The notes under the pieces are model-generated. The model worked only from the letters and a program-made list of their open reading frames with translations. It was not told the origin of the DNA and ran no database searches. From NCBI GenBank assembly GCA_016709575.1, contig JADJMM010000004.1, forward strand, positions 310,001-374,000: 64,000 nucleotides of DNA, read 5' to 3'. Below, in pieces: positions 9,512 through 18,984 of this stretch. The translations under genes and the position numbers were made by a program. The DNA is from Sphingobacteriaceae bacterium. Its GTDB lineage: Bacteria; Bacteroidota; Bacteroidia; B-17B0; Aurantibacillaceae. Position 1 is the first letter of the stretch. Each line of letters opens with the position of its first letter.

Positions 9512-12500
9512 ATGTCAAAAAAGGCTTTTTACCGCTTATTTCTACTTTGTATTTTATTTACATCAACTGTAAAAGCACAAAAACTTTCTCAGTTCTCGGG
9601 TGATACGATTAAATTCATTAAAGAATTAAATGATTTTTTCTACGATAATTCTGCCAATAAAAAAGATGCTGATACTTACGTTTTAGAATTTGCTAAACAA
9701 TGGAAATCTCCTTTACTCGCAGGTACCTATAAACAAATCATTATTGAAACCAGTAATCAGTTTTTACAAAAACGCTTAAAGCCCTACCCCTATTTTGTAA
9801 GTTACTTTAATGCCATGCTTAACTTTATTAATTCAGGGCAACCAGAAGAGAACCGAGAGACCTGGCAAAAATGTTTAGAGAAGATGCTGAAAGCAAAAAG
9901 CATAAGAGGTATTTCAGATTTTTTGGAGATGAGTGAAAATGTGTTTGCAGGAAATATTTTTTACAAATCACCTTCTTACATCTACAAAAGTATGGAGCCG
10001 AATTACAAGTTCGAATACGATTCTATTCCTAAATTAGTATTTACGGATTTTACTTTAGTAGGGAAAAATCCAAGAGGTGATTCTATGTCGATTGAAAACA
10101 CCAAAGGAATTTTTTATCCAACTTGGGGACGATTTGTAGGGAAAGGCGGAAAAGTAGAATGGATTCGCGCCGGATTAGGTGATGATGTGTATGTCGATAT
10201 TAAACGTTATACTATAGATTGCAAAACAGGAAACTACACTTCCGATTCCGCCATTTTTTATGGTAAACAATATTTTGATAAGCCGCAATTAGGAAGATTA
10301 AACGACAGGATTATTACAGAAAACGCAGAAACAACTTACCCGCGATTTGATTCTTACAGCAAGCGATTATTGGTAAAAAATATTTATCCAGATGTAGATT
10401 ATGACGGTGGATTTGGTATGCGCGGACCAAAATTTGTTGGTTCGGGTAATGCTTCCAATCCTGCTAAAATTATTTTCAGAAGAGATGGTAAAAAGTTTAT
10501 GGAAATCTCCGCACGTGCCTTTGCGATGAGTAAAGAGCGTGTGGTAGCCAATCCGGGAACTGTAAAATTATTTATGGACAAAGATTCCATTTATCACCCG
10601 GGCTTAAGTTTCACTTATCAGGTAGATAAAAAATCGGTAACCATTTTACGTGGTGATGATGGCTTACAAAAAACTCCTATCTCTAACTCATTTCATAAAT
10701 TTGATATGTATTTCGAGCAACTGCTTTGGAATATTGAAGAACCGCATTTATCATTTGGCTTCCTTCCCAACAACTTTCAAGGTGAAGCTTATTTTGAGTC
10801 GATGGACTTTTATAATGCCGATAGAGCCGCAGCTATTAGAGGAAATGAAAGTGTAAGCCTAACACAAAAACTAAATGAATATTATTTAGCAAACGACAAG
10901 CAACCCTTTACCGTTGTTGATTTTGCAAAGTATATTAAATATTTAGCAGTTGATTTAAGACCTATCATTTTTAAAATGGCCATTCTCGGTGTCATTTATT
11001 TTGATCCGGAAAGTGATTTAATTACAATTAGACAACGTTTATTTGATTACATGGAAAACGGTAAGCACAAACGTGATTACGATATTATAACCTTACACTC
11101 TGTTACACCGGGAAAAGATAATGCAACGCTGAATTTATTAAACTGGGATTTAACTATTCACGGTGTGAAAAATGTTTTATTGAGTGATACTCAAAAAGTA
11201 TTTATGTTTCCTACCGGACAAGATGTTGTGTTAAAGAAAAACCGTAACATGGATTTTTCAGGCGTAGTAGCTTCCGGTAAATTCGAGTTTCATGGAAAAG
11301 ATTTTGTATTCGATTACGATTTATTTAAAGTAAAAATGAAAACCATCGACTCCATTAAAATTTATGTGGAGGCTTACGAACCTGATGTGAATGGAAATAT
11401 TCCTTTTAAGAAAGTACAAACTGTAATTGAAAATGCCAATGGAGAATTACGTATAGATGCGCCTAAAAATAAATCCGGTTGGGGTAAAGCGCCAACCTAC
11501 CCTGCTTTCCAAAGTTTCAAAGAAAGTTATTCGTTTTACGATAAACGTACAATTTTTAAAGGTGTTTACAATCGTGATAAATTTTATTTCAAACTAGATC
11601 CGTTTACTATTGATAGCTTGGACAACTTTACCAAACAAGGTTTAGTATTTGAAGGTGATTTCTCCTCCGCAGGAATTTTTCCAACCTTCCGTGAAAAGCT
11701 ATCCTTACAAAAAGATTATTCATTAGGTTTCATTAGGCAAACTCCTCCCGGCGGTTATAAAATTTATGGCGGTGTTGGTAATTTCGATCAGGAAATTCGT
11801 TTAAGCAATAAAGGTTTGCGTGGTGGTGGAGATTTTTCTTTTAGTGCCAGTAAATCTAAAGTACCTGATATCATTTTCTTCCCTGACTCGGCCAATGGAG
11901 TTGCAACAACCTTTGATGTAAACGAACAAGAAGTACCGGATGAATTTCCAGTGGCACATGGCGACACTGTGTATTTACATTTTATGCCATACAAAGAATT
12001 ATTACAAGCGAAAAACATTAAAAAACCTTTCAGTACTTATAAAGAAGATGCGAAATTTAGCGGTCGTTACGATTTAACCAAACATGCTTTAACCGGAAAC
12101 GGGAAAGTGGATTTTGGAAAAGCCGATTTAAAATCAGGGAAAATTCTATTCATTAAACGAAAGTTTTTCTCCGACACTGCCGACTTCCACTTAAAAGCTT
12201 TTGATGAGGAGGGCTTCACCTTTTCCACCGTTAACGTAAATGCAAAGATTGATTTTGATAAACGTGACGGTGAATTTATCTCAAATGGTGCAGGTTCATT
12301 TGTACGCTTTGATAAAAATCAATACATCGCTTATATGGACCGCTTTAAATGGTTTATGGATAGTGAAGATATTGAGTTAGGTGATGATCAGAAAAAACTG
12401 GATGCCAGCACTGAGAATGCGCTCGATTTAGAAGGGCCTGAGTTTATTAGTATTCATCCAAAACAAGATTCGTTGCGCTTCTTTGCTCCAGCTGCAAAAT

Positions 12501-14002
12501 ACAACTTACGAAAATTCATTATTCATTGTAAAAACGTACCGTTTATAAACGTAGCCGATGCGCGTTTGTATCCAGATAGCGGAAAAGTAACCATTTTTAA
12601 AAATGCAGTAATGGATACTTTAAAAAACGCTTCCATCATGGCCAACATTGTTACAAAGTATCACAACATCCGCAATGTAAAAGCTAATATTTTTAGTAAG
12701 CGTGATTATTTGGGTGTAGGAGATTATTTATATGTGGATGAAAATGAAAAGAAATTCTTAATTCACTTTAACACCATACGTCCTGATACGGCAGGACAAA
12801 CTGTTTCTGAAGGTGCGATTAGTGAAAAAGATAATTTCAATTTCAATGATTACTTTAGTTTTGCAGGAAAAGTTACACTATTTGCCAGCAACGAATTTTT
12901 AAACTTTGATGGTGGTACAAGAATTGTTCACGTTTGTAACCGCATCAAAAAATCGTATTTGAAATTTAGTGGGGATATAAATCCGAAAGAAATTTTAATT
13001 CCGATTCCTGCTGATGCGAAAGATATGTTTGGCGGTTCTGTTGTAAATGCCATTATGTATTCTACTGATACAAATGCAGTGTATTCTGGATTCTTATCGC
13101 CAAAAGGCAGTCGCAGAGATCAAAAATTAGTAAGTGCAGATGGTTTCTTAACATTCGACAGAGAAAGCGAAGAATATCAAATCTCTAATCGCGAAAAATT
13201 AGTAGAATCGAATTTACCCGGAAATTATTTAAGTCTGAATACAAAGAATTGTACTATGTACGGCGAAGGTAAATTTGATTTGGGTGCTGATTTAGGACAA
13301 GTAGAACTTAACTCCGTTGGACAAGCAACACATTATACCGCGACAGATTCTGCCAATATGCGTTTAATGATGACCATTAATTTCTTTTTCGAAAGTAAAG
13401 CGTTACGAATAATGGCAAAGGATATGGAAATTTATATGAATAGTTTATCGCCTGTAGATTTCTCTCAGCCGGAAATATTTAAAGGCTTGATGGAAATTTT
13501 AGGAAAAGAAAAAGCAGATAAAGCTATTTCGGATTTAACTTTATATGGAACTATTAAACGTTTCCCTGACGAATTAGAGAAAACATTCTTCTTTAATGAT
13601 GTAGAGTTTAAATATTATCCTGAACTAAAATCATTCATCTCTAGTGGCATGATTGGTGTAGGAAATATTTTAAAGAATGAGATTAACCGTTACGTGCCGG
13701 GCTGGATTAAAATTGACAAGATGCGTAGCGGCGGTGATAAAATTACCATCTACTTAAAAATCGACCAGAACACTTGGTACTATTATGAGTTTTACAAAGG
13801 TTTAATGAGTGCTGTATCTAGCAACAATGAATTTAATAACGTATTAAAGGAATTAAAACCCAAAAACAGAAAGCAAGATGTCCCAAAAGGACCTTCGTTC
13901 CAGTTTAACTCTTGCAGCCCTCAAAAAGTAACTGCCTTCGAAAATAAATTGAAACAAGTAGGTGTTATTGGTGAGGAAAAAGAAGAGAAACAGGAGGAGT
14001 AG
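9512..14002 (+). CDS. Very large exported protein of unknown function (1496 residues)
   Basis: I cannot assign a family. A signal peptide (MSKKAFYRLFLLCILFTSTVKAQ) is followed by about 1470 residues with no further membrane segment, no sorting domain and no C-terminal aromatic typical of a beta-barrel. The first ~150 residues look helical; most of the rest is beta-rich with many alternating G/D/N turns. Phrases such as FSGDINPKEILIPIP, GEGKFDLGADLGQVELNSVG and GDFSFSASKSKVPDIIFFP suggest repeated sheet units like those of AsmA/TamB- or OstA-type lipid-bridge proteins, but that is only an impression. The last ~15 residues are Lys/Glu-rich. The frame is intact over 4.5 kb in a window where many genes are broken. 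It is transcribed alone from a short leader, 170 bp before the bacilliredoxin gene. Confidence 0.75.
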   Translation: MSKKAFYRLFLLCILFTSTVKAQKLSQFSGDTIKFIKELNDFFYDNSANKKDADTYVLEFAKQWKSPLLAGTYKQIIIETSNQFLQKRLKPYPYFVSYFNAMLNFINSGQPEENRETWQKCLEKMLKAKSIRGISDFLEMSENVFAGNIFYKSPSYIYKSMEPNYKFEYDSIPKLVFTDFTLVGKNPRGDSMSIENTKGIFYPTWGRFVGKGGKVEWIRAGLGDDVYVDIKRYTIDCKTGNYTSDSAIFYGKQYFDKPQLGRLNDRIITENAETTYPRFDSYSKRLLVKNIYPDVDYDGGFGMRGPKFVGSGNASNPAKIIFRRDGKKFMEISARAFAMSKERVVANPGTVKLFMDKDSIYHPGLSFTYQVDKKSVTILRGDDGLQKTPISNSFHKFDMYFEQLLWNIEEPHLSFGFLPNNFQGEAYFESMDFYNADRAAAIRGNESVSLTQKLNEYYLANDKQPFTVVDFAKYIKYLAVDLRPIIFKMAILGVIYFDPESDLITIRQRLFDYMENGKHKRDYDIITLHSVTPGKDNATLNLLNWDLTIHGVKNVLLSDTQKVFMFPTGQDVVLKKNRNMDFSGVVASGKFEFHGKDFVFDYDLFKVKMKTIDSIKIYVEAYEPDVNGNIPFKKVQTVIENANGELRIDAPKNKSGWGKAPTYPAFQSFKESYSFYDKRTIFKGVYNRDKFYFKLDPFTIDSLDNFTKQGLVFEGDFSSAGIFPTFREKLSLQKDYSLGFIRQTPPGGYKIYGGVGNFDQEIRLSNKGLRGGGDFSFSASKSKVPDIIFFPDSANGVATTFDVNEQEVPDEFPVAHGDTVYLHFMPYKELLQAKNIKKPFSTYKEDAKFSGRYDLTKHALTGNGKVDFGKADLKSGKILFIKRKFFSDTADFHLKAFDEEGFTFSTVNVNAKIDFDKRDGEFISNGAGSFVRFDKNQYIAYMDRFKWFMDSEDIELGDDQKKLDASTENALDLEGPEFISIHPKQDSLRFFAPAAKYNLRKFIIHCKNVPFINVADARLYPDSGKVTIFKNAVMDTLKNASIMANIVTKYHNIRNVKANIFSKRDYLGVGDYLYVDENEKKFLIHFNTIRPDTAGQTVSEGAISEKDNFNFNDYFSFAGKVTLFASNEFLNFDGGTRIVHVCNRIKKSYLKFSGDINPKEILIPIPADAKDMFGGSVVNAIMYSTDTNAVYSGFLSPKGSRRDQKLVSADGFLTFDRESEEYQISNREKLVESNLPGNYLSLNTKNCTMYGEGKFDLGADLGQVELNSVGQATHYTATDSANMRLMMTINFFFESKALRIMAKDMEIYMNSLSPVDFSQPEIFKGLMEILGKEKADKAISDLTLYGTIKRFPDELEKTFFFNDVEFKYYPELKSFISSGMIGVGNILKNEINRYVPGWIKIDKMRSGGDKITIYLKIDQNTWYYYEFYKGLMSAVSSNNEFNNVLKELKPKNRKQDVPKGPSFQFNSCSPQKVTAFENKLKQVGVIGEEKEEKQEE

Positions 14003-14146
14003 ATAAAAGAGATGTATGATCATGCAGATTTGTAATCGGTAGGTGAAAAATAGACATGGATTGCAAGTCTTGGCAAACAAGTTGTTAATAACCAATTGAT
14101 TGGCTTGAATAACATTAATTATGTAACAGAAGCTTATAAAACTTAG

Positions 14147-14154
14147 TAAATTTG
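14147..14154 (+). promoter_or_regulatory. Candidate -7 element of the bacilliredoxin gene
   Basis: TAAATTTG matches TAnnTTTG and lies 20 bp before the ATG at 14175. The -33 position has no good TTTG. Confidence 0.35.
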
Positions 14155-14174
14155 TAATCTAAAATTTATATATC

Positions 14175-14585
14175 ATGTATCCAGAATCACTCGTAAAACC
14201 AATGAAAGCCGAACTTACAACTTCGGGATTTGAAGATTTATCTAATCCTGAATTAGTAGAAAAGGCGATAAAACAAGATGGCACCGTTTTAGTTGTAGTA
14301 AACAGCGTGTGCGGTTGTGCAGCCGGAGCTTGCCGTCCAGGTGTAAAATTGAGTTTAGATAACGTAAAAAAACCAGGCAAATTAACTACAGTGTTTGCAG
14401 GTTTTGATACTGATGCTGTTGCTCAAGCAAGAAAACATTTTGCACCTTACCCACCATCATCACCGGCAATTGCATTATTTAAAAATGGCGAATTAGTTCA
14501 TTTTGTTGAAAGACATAATATCGAAGGTCGCACTGCAGCTATGATTGCAGAACATTTGAAAATGGTGTATGATGAATTTTGCTAA
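14175..14585 (+). CDS. BrxA/BrxB family bacilliredoxin (YphP/YqiW-like)
   Basis: A 136-residue cytoplasmic thioredoxin-fold protein. The CGC active site is at residues 46-48 (NSVCGCAAGACRPG), the diagnostic motif of the DUF1094/bacilliredoxin family, and the later GELVHFVERHNIEGR and C-terminal MIAEHLKMVYDEFC also match. In Firmicutes these proteins remove bacillithiol from S-bacillithiolated proteins after oxidative stress. Many Bacteroidota encode both the enzyme and bacillithiol synthesis, but synthesis genes are not visible here, so the thiol partner is inferred. Additional cysteines are at 53 and 136 (the last residue). The gene is monocistronic and converges on rpoC with a shared terminator between them. 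Confidence 0.92.
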   Translation: MYPESLVKPMKAELTTSGFEDLSNPELVEKAIKQDGTVLVVVNSVCGCAAGACRPGVKLSLDNVKKPGKLTTVFAGFDTDAVAQARKHFAPYPPSSPAIALFKNGELVHFVERHNIEGRTAAMIAEHLKMVYDEFC

Positions 14586-14610
14586 AAAAATTTAATCTTC
14601 TTTAAAACAA

Positions 14611-14638
14611 AAAACCCCGGCTTTTCAGTCGGGGTTTT
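14611..14638. terminator. Bidirectional terminator between bacilliredoxin gene and rpoC
   Basis: AAAACCCCG and CGGGGTTTT form a perfect stem around a 10-base loop, with A-rich sequence on the left and T-rich on the right, so it can serve both converging transcripts. It lies 25 bp after the plus-strand stop and 21 bp after the end of rpoC. Confidence 0.9.
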
Positions 14639-14659
14639 TATTTATTTAGAGTTTTTTGA

Positions 14660-17600
14660 TTAAGCTTCTTCTTCGATTTCTTCTTTACTAGCCATTAAAC
14701 GCTCGTATTCTTCTTTGCTTCCTACAACTAGTTTTTCGTATTGACGAAGACCAGTACCTGCAGGAATTAAGTGTCCAACAATTACGTTTTCTTTTAAGCC
14801 TAATAAAGTATCTACTTTACCGTTTACAGCTGCTTCATTTAACACCTTAGTTGTTTCCTGGAACGATGCCGCAGAAATCCAGCTATGAGTTTGTAATGAT
14901 GCACGTGTAATACCTTGTAAAATTGGATTTGCTGTTGCAGGAACTGCATCACGTGCTTCAACCGTTTTTTGGTCTTTACGACGTAACACCGAATTCTCAT
15001 CACGTAATTTACGTGCTGTAATTACTTGTCCGCGTTTTAATTCAGCTGAATCACCTGGATCCATTACAATTTTCTTACCATAAACATTATCGTTTTCAGT
15101 CATGAAATCAATTTTGTTAATGATTTGTTGTTCTAAGAAAATAGTATCACCCGGATCAACAATCTCAATCTTACGCATCATTTGACGCACAATAGTTTCG
15201 AAATGTTTGTCGTTCAATTTCTGACCTTGTAAACGGTATACCTCTTGAATTTCATTCACTAAGTATTCCTGTACTGCAGTTGGTCCTTTAATTGCTAAAA
15301 TATCACCAGGAGATGTTGCTCCGTCTGATAAAGGATCACCAGCTTTTACGAAATCGTTTTCTTGAACTAAAATATGTTTCGATAAAGAAACTAAGTAACG
15401 ACGTTGCTCACCTGTTTTTGCTTCAACAACAACTTCACGGTTACCACGCTTAATTTTTCCAAACGTTACGATACCATCAATTTCAGAAACAACAGCAGGA
15501 TTACTTGGGTTACGAGCTTCAAATAACTCTGTTACACGAGGTAAACCACCGGTGATATCACCTGTTTTACCAGTAACACGAGGAATCTTAACTAATATTT
15601 GTCCCGGTTCAATTTTTGCACCTTCGTTAACAACGATGTGTGCACCTACCGGTAAGTTATACATTTTTAAAGACTCTCCTTTTTTATCCACGATTCTAAT
15701 TAATGGATTTGAAGTTTTGTCTTTACTTTCGATAATTACTTTTTCCTTAAAGCCTGTTTGCTCATCAGATTCTTCACGGAAAGTAATATTTTCTTTAATG
15801 TGATCGTACTCTACAGTACCTCCAAATTCAGAAACGATTACTGCGTTATACGGATCCCAATCACAAATCAAATCACCTTTTTTCACTTTCGCTCCCGGCT
15901 TGATATATAATTGTGAACCATAAGGAATATTTCCTGTTGTTAAAGTAATACCAGTGTTAGCGTCAACGATTCTAGATTCAGTTGAACGACCAATTACGAT
16001 ATTAATTTTAGCACCATCGTTATTCACGCTTTCAACAGTACGTAATTCATCAATTTCAACAACACCTTCGTATTTCGCTACTAAGCTTGAAGATTGTGCC
16101 ACGTTACTTGCAGTACCCCCAACGTGGAATGTACGTAAAGTTAACTGTGTACCCGGCTCACCAATTGATTGTGCTGCAATTACACCCACAGCCTCACCTA
16201 ACTGAACTAAACGTCCGTTAGCTAAGTTGCGACCATAACATTTAGAACACACACCAGATTTAGATTCGCAAGTTAATACTGAACGAATTTCTACTGCTTC
16301 AAGAGGAGATTTTTCAATTAAAGTTGAAATATCTTCATTTAATAATTCACCGCTTGATGCAATTAATTCTCCTGTTGTAGGATGATAAATATCGTTTACA
16401 GCAACACGTCCTAAAATACGATCGTATAAAGATTCAACTACGTCTTCATTGTTTTTCAATGCCATCATAGTTAAACCACGTAATGTACCGCAATCAGATT
16501 CGTTAATAATTACGTCTTGTGCAACGTCAACTAAACGACGGGTTAAGTAACCTGCATCGGCAGTTTTTAACGCTGTATCGGCAAGACCTTTACGAGCACC
16601 GTGAGTTGAAATGAAATATTCTAAGATGGATAAACCTTCACGGAAGTTTGATAATACAGGATTCTCAATAATCTCCGCACCGGTGTTACCAGCTTTTTGT
16701 GGTTTCGCCATTAATCCGCGCATTCCACTTAACTGCTTAATTTGTTCTTTACTACCACGAGCACCAGAATCTAACATCATGTAAACAGCGTTAAATCCTT
16801 GTTTATCGCTACTTAAAGTATCTAACACTTTCTTAGTTACCTTAGAGTTAGTGTGAGTCCAGATATCAATAATTTGATTGTAACGTTCGTTGTTGGTAAT
16901 GAAACCCATGTTATAGTTATTCATTACCTCTTCAACTTGTTCGTGTGCTTCTTTAATGATAACCGCTTTTTCAGGAGGTGTTTGAATATCTCCTAAGTTA
17001 AACGATAAACCACCACGGAATGCTGTACGGAAACCTAATTCTTTGATATCATCTAAGAACTTAGCTGTTTTAGCCATACCGGTTTTCTTCAATACCATTC
17101 CAATGATATCACGAAGTGATTTCTTCGTCAATAATTCATTAATAAAACCAACTTCATGCGGCACTAATTGGTTAAATATTACGCGACCAACAGAAGTTTC
17201 GATAGTTTTTGGAACTAACTTATCTCCGTCTAAATGGTTAGTAATTCTAACTTTAATTTGCGCGTGCATATCAACCTGTTTTTCGTTCAATGCAATAACA
17301 ACTTCTTCTGCACTGTAGAAAATACGGCCTTCACCTTTTACTGCGTCATCTTTAAGGTTACGTTTAGATTTAGTTAAATAATATAAACCTAAAACCATGT
17401 CTTGAGATGGAACCGCAACCGGCGCACCGTTAGACGGGTTAAGAATGTTATGAGAAGCCAACATCAAAATTTGTGTTTCCAAAATTGCGGCATGTCCTAA
17501 TGGAACGTGTACCGCCATTTGATCACCGTCGAAATCGGCGTTGAATGCAGAACATACTAATGGATGTAACTGAATCGCCTTTCCTTCGATTAATTTTGGT

Positions 17601-18949
17601 TGGAATGCCTGTATACCTAATCTGTGTAATGTCGGGGCACGGTTTAACATAACCGGGTGACCTTTCAATACATTTTCTAAAATATCCCAAACAATTGGTT
17701 CTTTGCGATCAACAATTTTCTTTGCAGATTTAACTGTTTTCACAATACCACGCTCAATCATTTTACGGATAATAAATGGCTTGAATAATTCAGCTGCCAT
17801 TTCTTTAGGTAATCCGCACTCGTGTAATTTTAATTCAGGTCCTACAACAATTACCGAACGTGCTGAATAATCCACACGCTTACCTAATAAGTTTTGACGG
17901 AACCTTCCTTGTTTACCTTTTAATGAATCTGATAATGATTTTAAAGCACGGTTCGATTCAGTTTTAACTGCATTTGATTTTCTTGAGTTATCAAATAACG
18001 AGTCAACTGATTCTTGTAACATACGTTTTTCATTACGTAAAATTACATCCGGAGCTTTAATTTCAATTAAACGCTTTAAACGGTTATTACGGATAATAAC
18101 GCGACGATATAAATCATTTAAATCTGAAGTTGCGAAACGACCACCGTCTAATGGAACTAAAGGACGTAACTCAGGTGGAATAACCGGAACGATTTTTACA
18201 ATCATCCATTCAGGTTTATTTACTCCGTGAGTATTTGCCTGACGGAACGCTTCAATAACTTGTAAACGTTTCAAAGCTTCGTTTTTACGTTGCTGTGAAG
18301 TTTCAGTTGAAGCTTTGTGACGTAATTCGTATGACAAGCTATCTAAATCTAAGCGAGATAATAAATCCTGAATTGCTTCAGCACCCATTTTCGCAATAAA
18401 TTTATTAGGATCTGTATCGTCTAATGAACCATTTTCTTTCGGAAGAGTATCAACAATATTTAAATACTCTTCTTCAGTTAAAAAATCCAAATAGCTAACC
18501 GTTGCAGCTACACCTGCATTAATTACTACATAACGTTCGTAGTAAATAATCATGTCTAACTTTTTGGTTGGTAAACCTAAGATGTAACCAATTTTATTTG
18601 GTAACGAACGGAAATACCAAATGTGCGCAACCGGAACTACAAGAGCGATATGCCCCATACGTTCGCGACGAACTTTTTTCTCAGTAACCTCAACACCACA
18701 ACGGTCACAAATAATTCCTTTATAACGAATACGCTTGTATTTACCGCAATGACATTCGTAATCCTTTACAGGACCGAATATACGCTCGCAGAACAAACCA
18801 TCGCGCTCAGGTTTATAAGTACGGTAGTTGATAGTCTCCGGTTTTAACACCTCACCACTTGAACGCTGCAGAATAGATTCCGGCGATGCAAGGCTGATCG
18901 TGATCTTAGAGAAGTTCGATTTTAATTTATTATCTTTTCTTAAAGCCAT
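14660..18949 (-). CDS. rpoC: DNA-directed RNA polymerase subunit beta'
   Basis: Full-length beta' of 1429 residues with an intact frame, the normal size for Bacteroidota. The N-terminal zinc ligands are Cys66, Cys68, Cys81 and Cys84 (CHCG...CDRCG). The catalytic Mg-binding NADFDGDQMAVH motif is at about 470-481, and the second zinc site appears as CESKSGVCSKCYG in the C-terminal third. It forms the active site of RNA polymerase with RpoB. The gene starts 35 bp after rpoB and is the last gene of the supercluster, ending at a bidirectional terminator. Confidence 0.99.
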   Translation of the reverse strand: MALRKDNKLKSNFSKITISLASPESILQRSSGEVLKPETINYRTYKPERDGLFCERIFGPVKDYECHCGKYKRIRYKGIICDRCGVEVTEKKVRRERMGHIALVVPVAHIWYFRSLPNKIGYILGLPTKKLDMIIYYERYVVINAGVAATVSYLDFLTEEEYLNIVDTLPKENGSLDDTDPNKFIAKMGAEAIQDLLSRLDLDSLSYELRHKASTETSQQRKNEALKRLQVIEAFRQANTHGVNKPEWMIVKIVPVIPPELRPLVPLDGGRFATSDLNDLYRRVIIRNNRLKRLIEIKAPDVILRNEKRMLQESVDSLFDNSRKSNAVKTESNRALKSLSDSLKGKQGRFRQNLLGKRVDYSARSVIVVGPELKLHECGLPKEMAAELFKPFIIRKMIERGIVKTVKSAKKIVDRKEPIVWDILENVLKGHPVMLNRAPTLHRLGIQAFQPKLIEGKAIQLHPLVCSAFNADFDGDQMAVHVPLGHAAILETQILMLASHNILNPSNGAPVAVPSQDMVLGLYYLTKSKRNLKDDAVKGEGRIFYSAEEVVIALNEKQVDMHAQIKVRITNHLDGDKLVPKTIETSVGRVIFNQLVPHEVGFINELLTKKSLRDIIGMVLKKTGMAKTAKFLDDIKELGFRTAFRGGLSFNLGDIQTPPEKAVIIKEAHEQVEEVMNNYNMGFITNNERYNQIIDIWTHTNSKVTKKVLDTLSSDKQGFNAVYMMLDSGARGSKEQIKQLSGMRGLMAKPQKAGNTGAEIIENPVLSNFREGLSILEYFISTHGARKGLADTALKTADAGYLTRRLVDVAQDVIINESDCGTLRGLTMMALKNNEDVVESLYDRILGRVAVNDIYHPTTGELIASSGELLNEDISTLIEKSPLEAVEIRSVLTCESKSGVCSKCYGRNLANGRLVQLGEAVGVIAAQSIGEPGTQLTLRTFHVGGTASNVAQSSSLVAKYEGVVEIDELRTVESVNNDGAKINIVIGRSTESRIVDANTGITLTTGNIPYGSQLYIKPGAKVKKGDLICDWDPYNAVIVSEFGGTVEYDHIKENITFREESDEQTGFKEKVIIESKDKTSNPLIRIVDKKGESLKMYNLPVGAHIVVNEGAKIEPGQILVKIPRVTGKTGDITGGLPRVTELFEARNPSNPAVVSEIDGIVTFGKIKRGNREVVVEAKTGEQRRYLVSLSKHILVQENDFVKAGDPLSDGATSPGDILAIKGPTAVQEYLVNEIQEVYRLQGQKLNDKHFETIVRQMMRKIEIVDPGDTIFLEQQIINKIDFMTENDNVYGKKIVMDPGDSAELKRGQVITARKLRDENSVLRRKDQKTVEARDAVPATANPILQGITRASLQTHSWISAASFQETTKVLNEAAVNGKVDTLLGLKENVIVGHLIPAGTGLRQYEKLVVGSKEEYERLMASKEEIEEEA

Positions 18950-18984
18950 TTTTTACGCTTGTTAAGTTTTTTTAATGATTTAAA

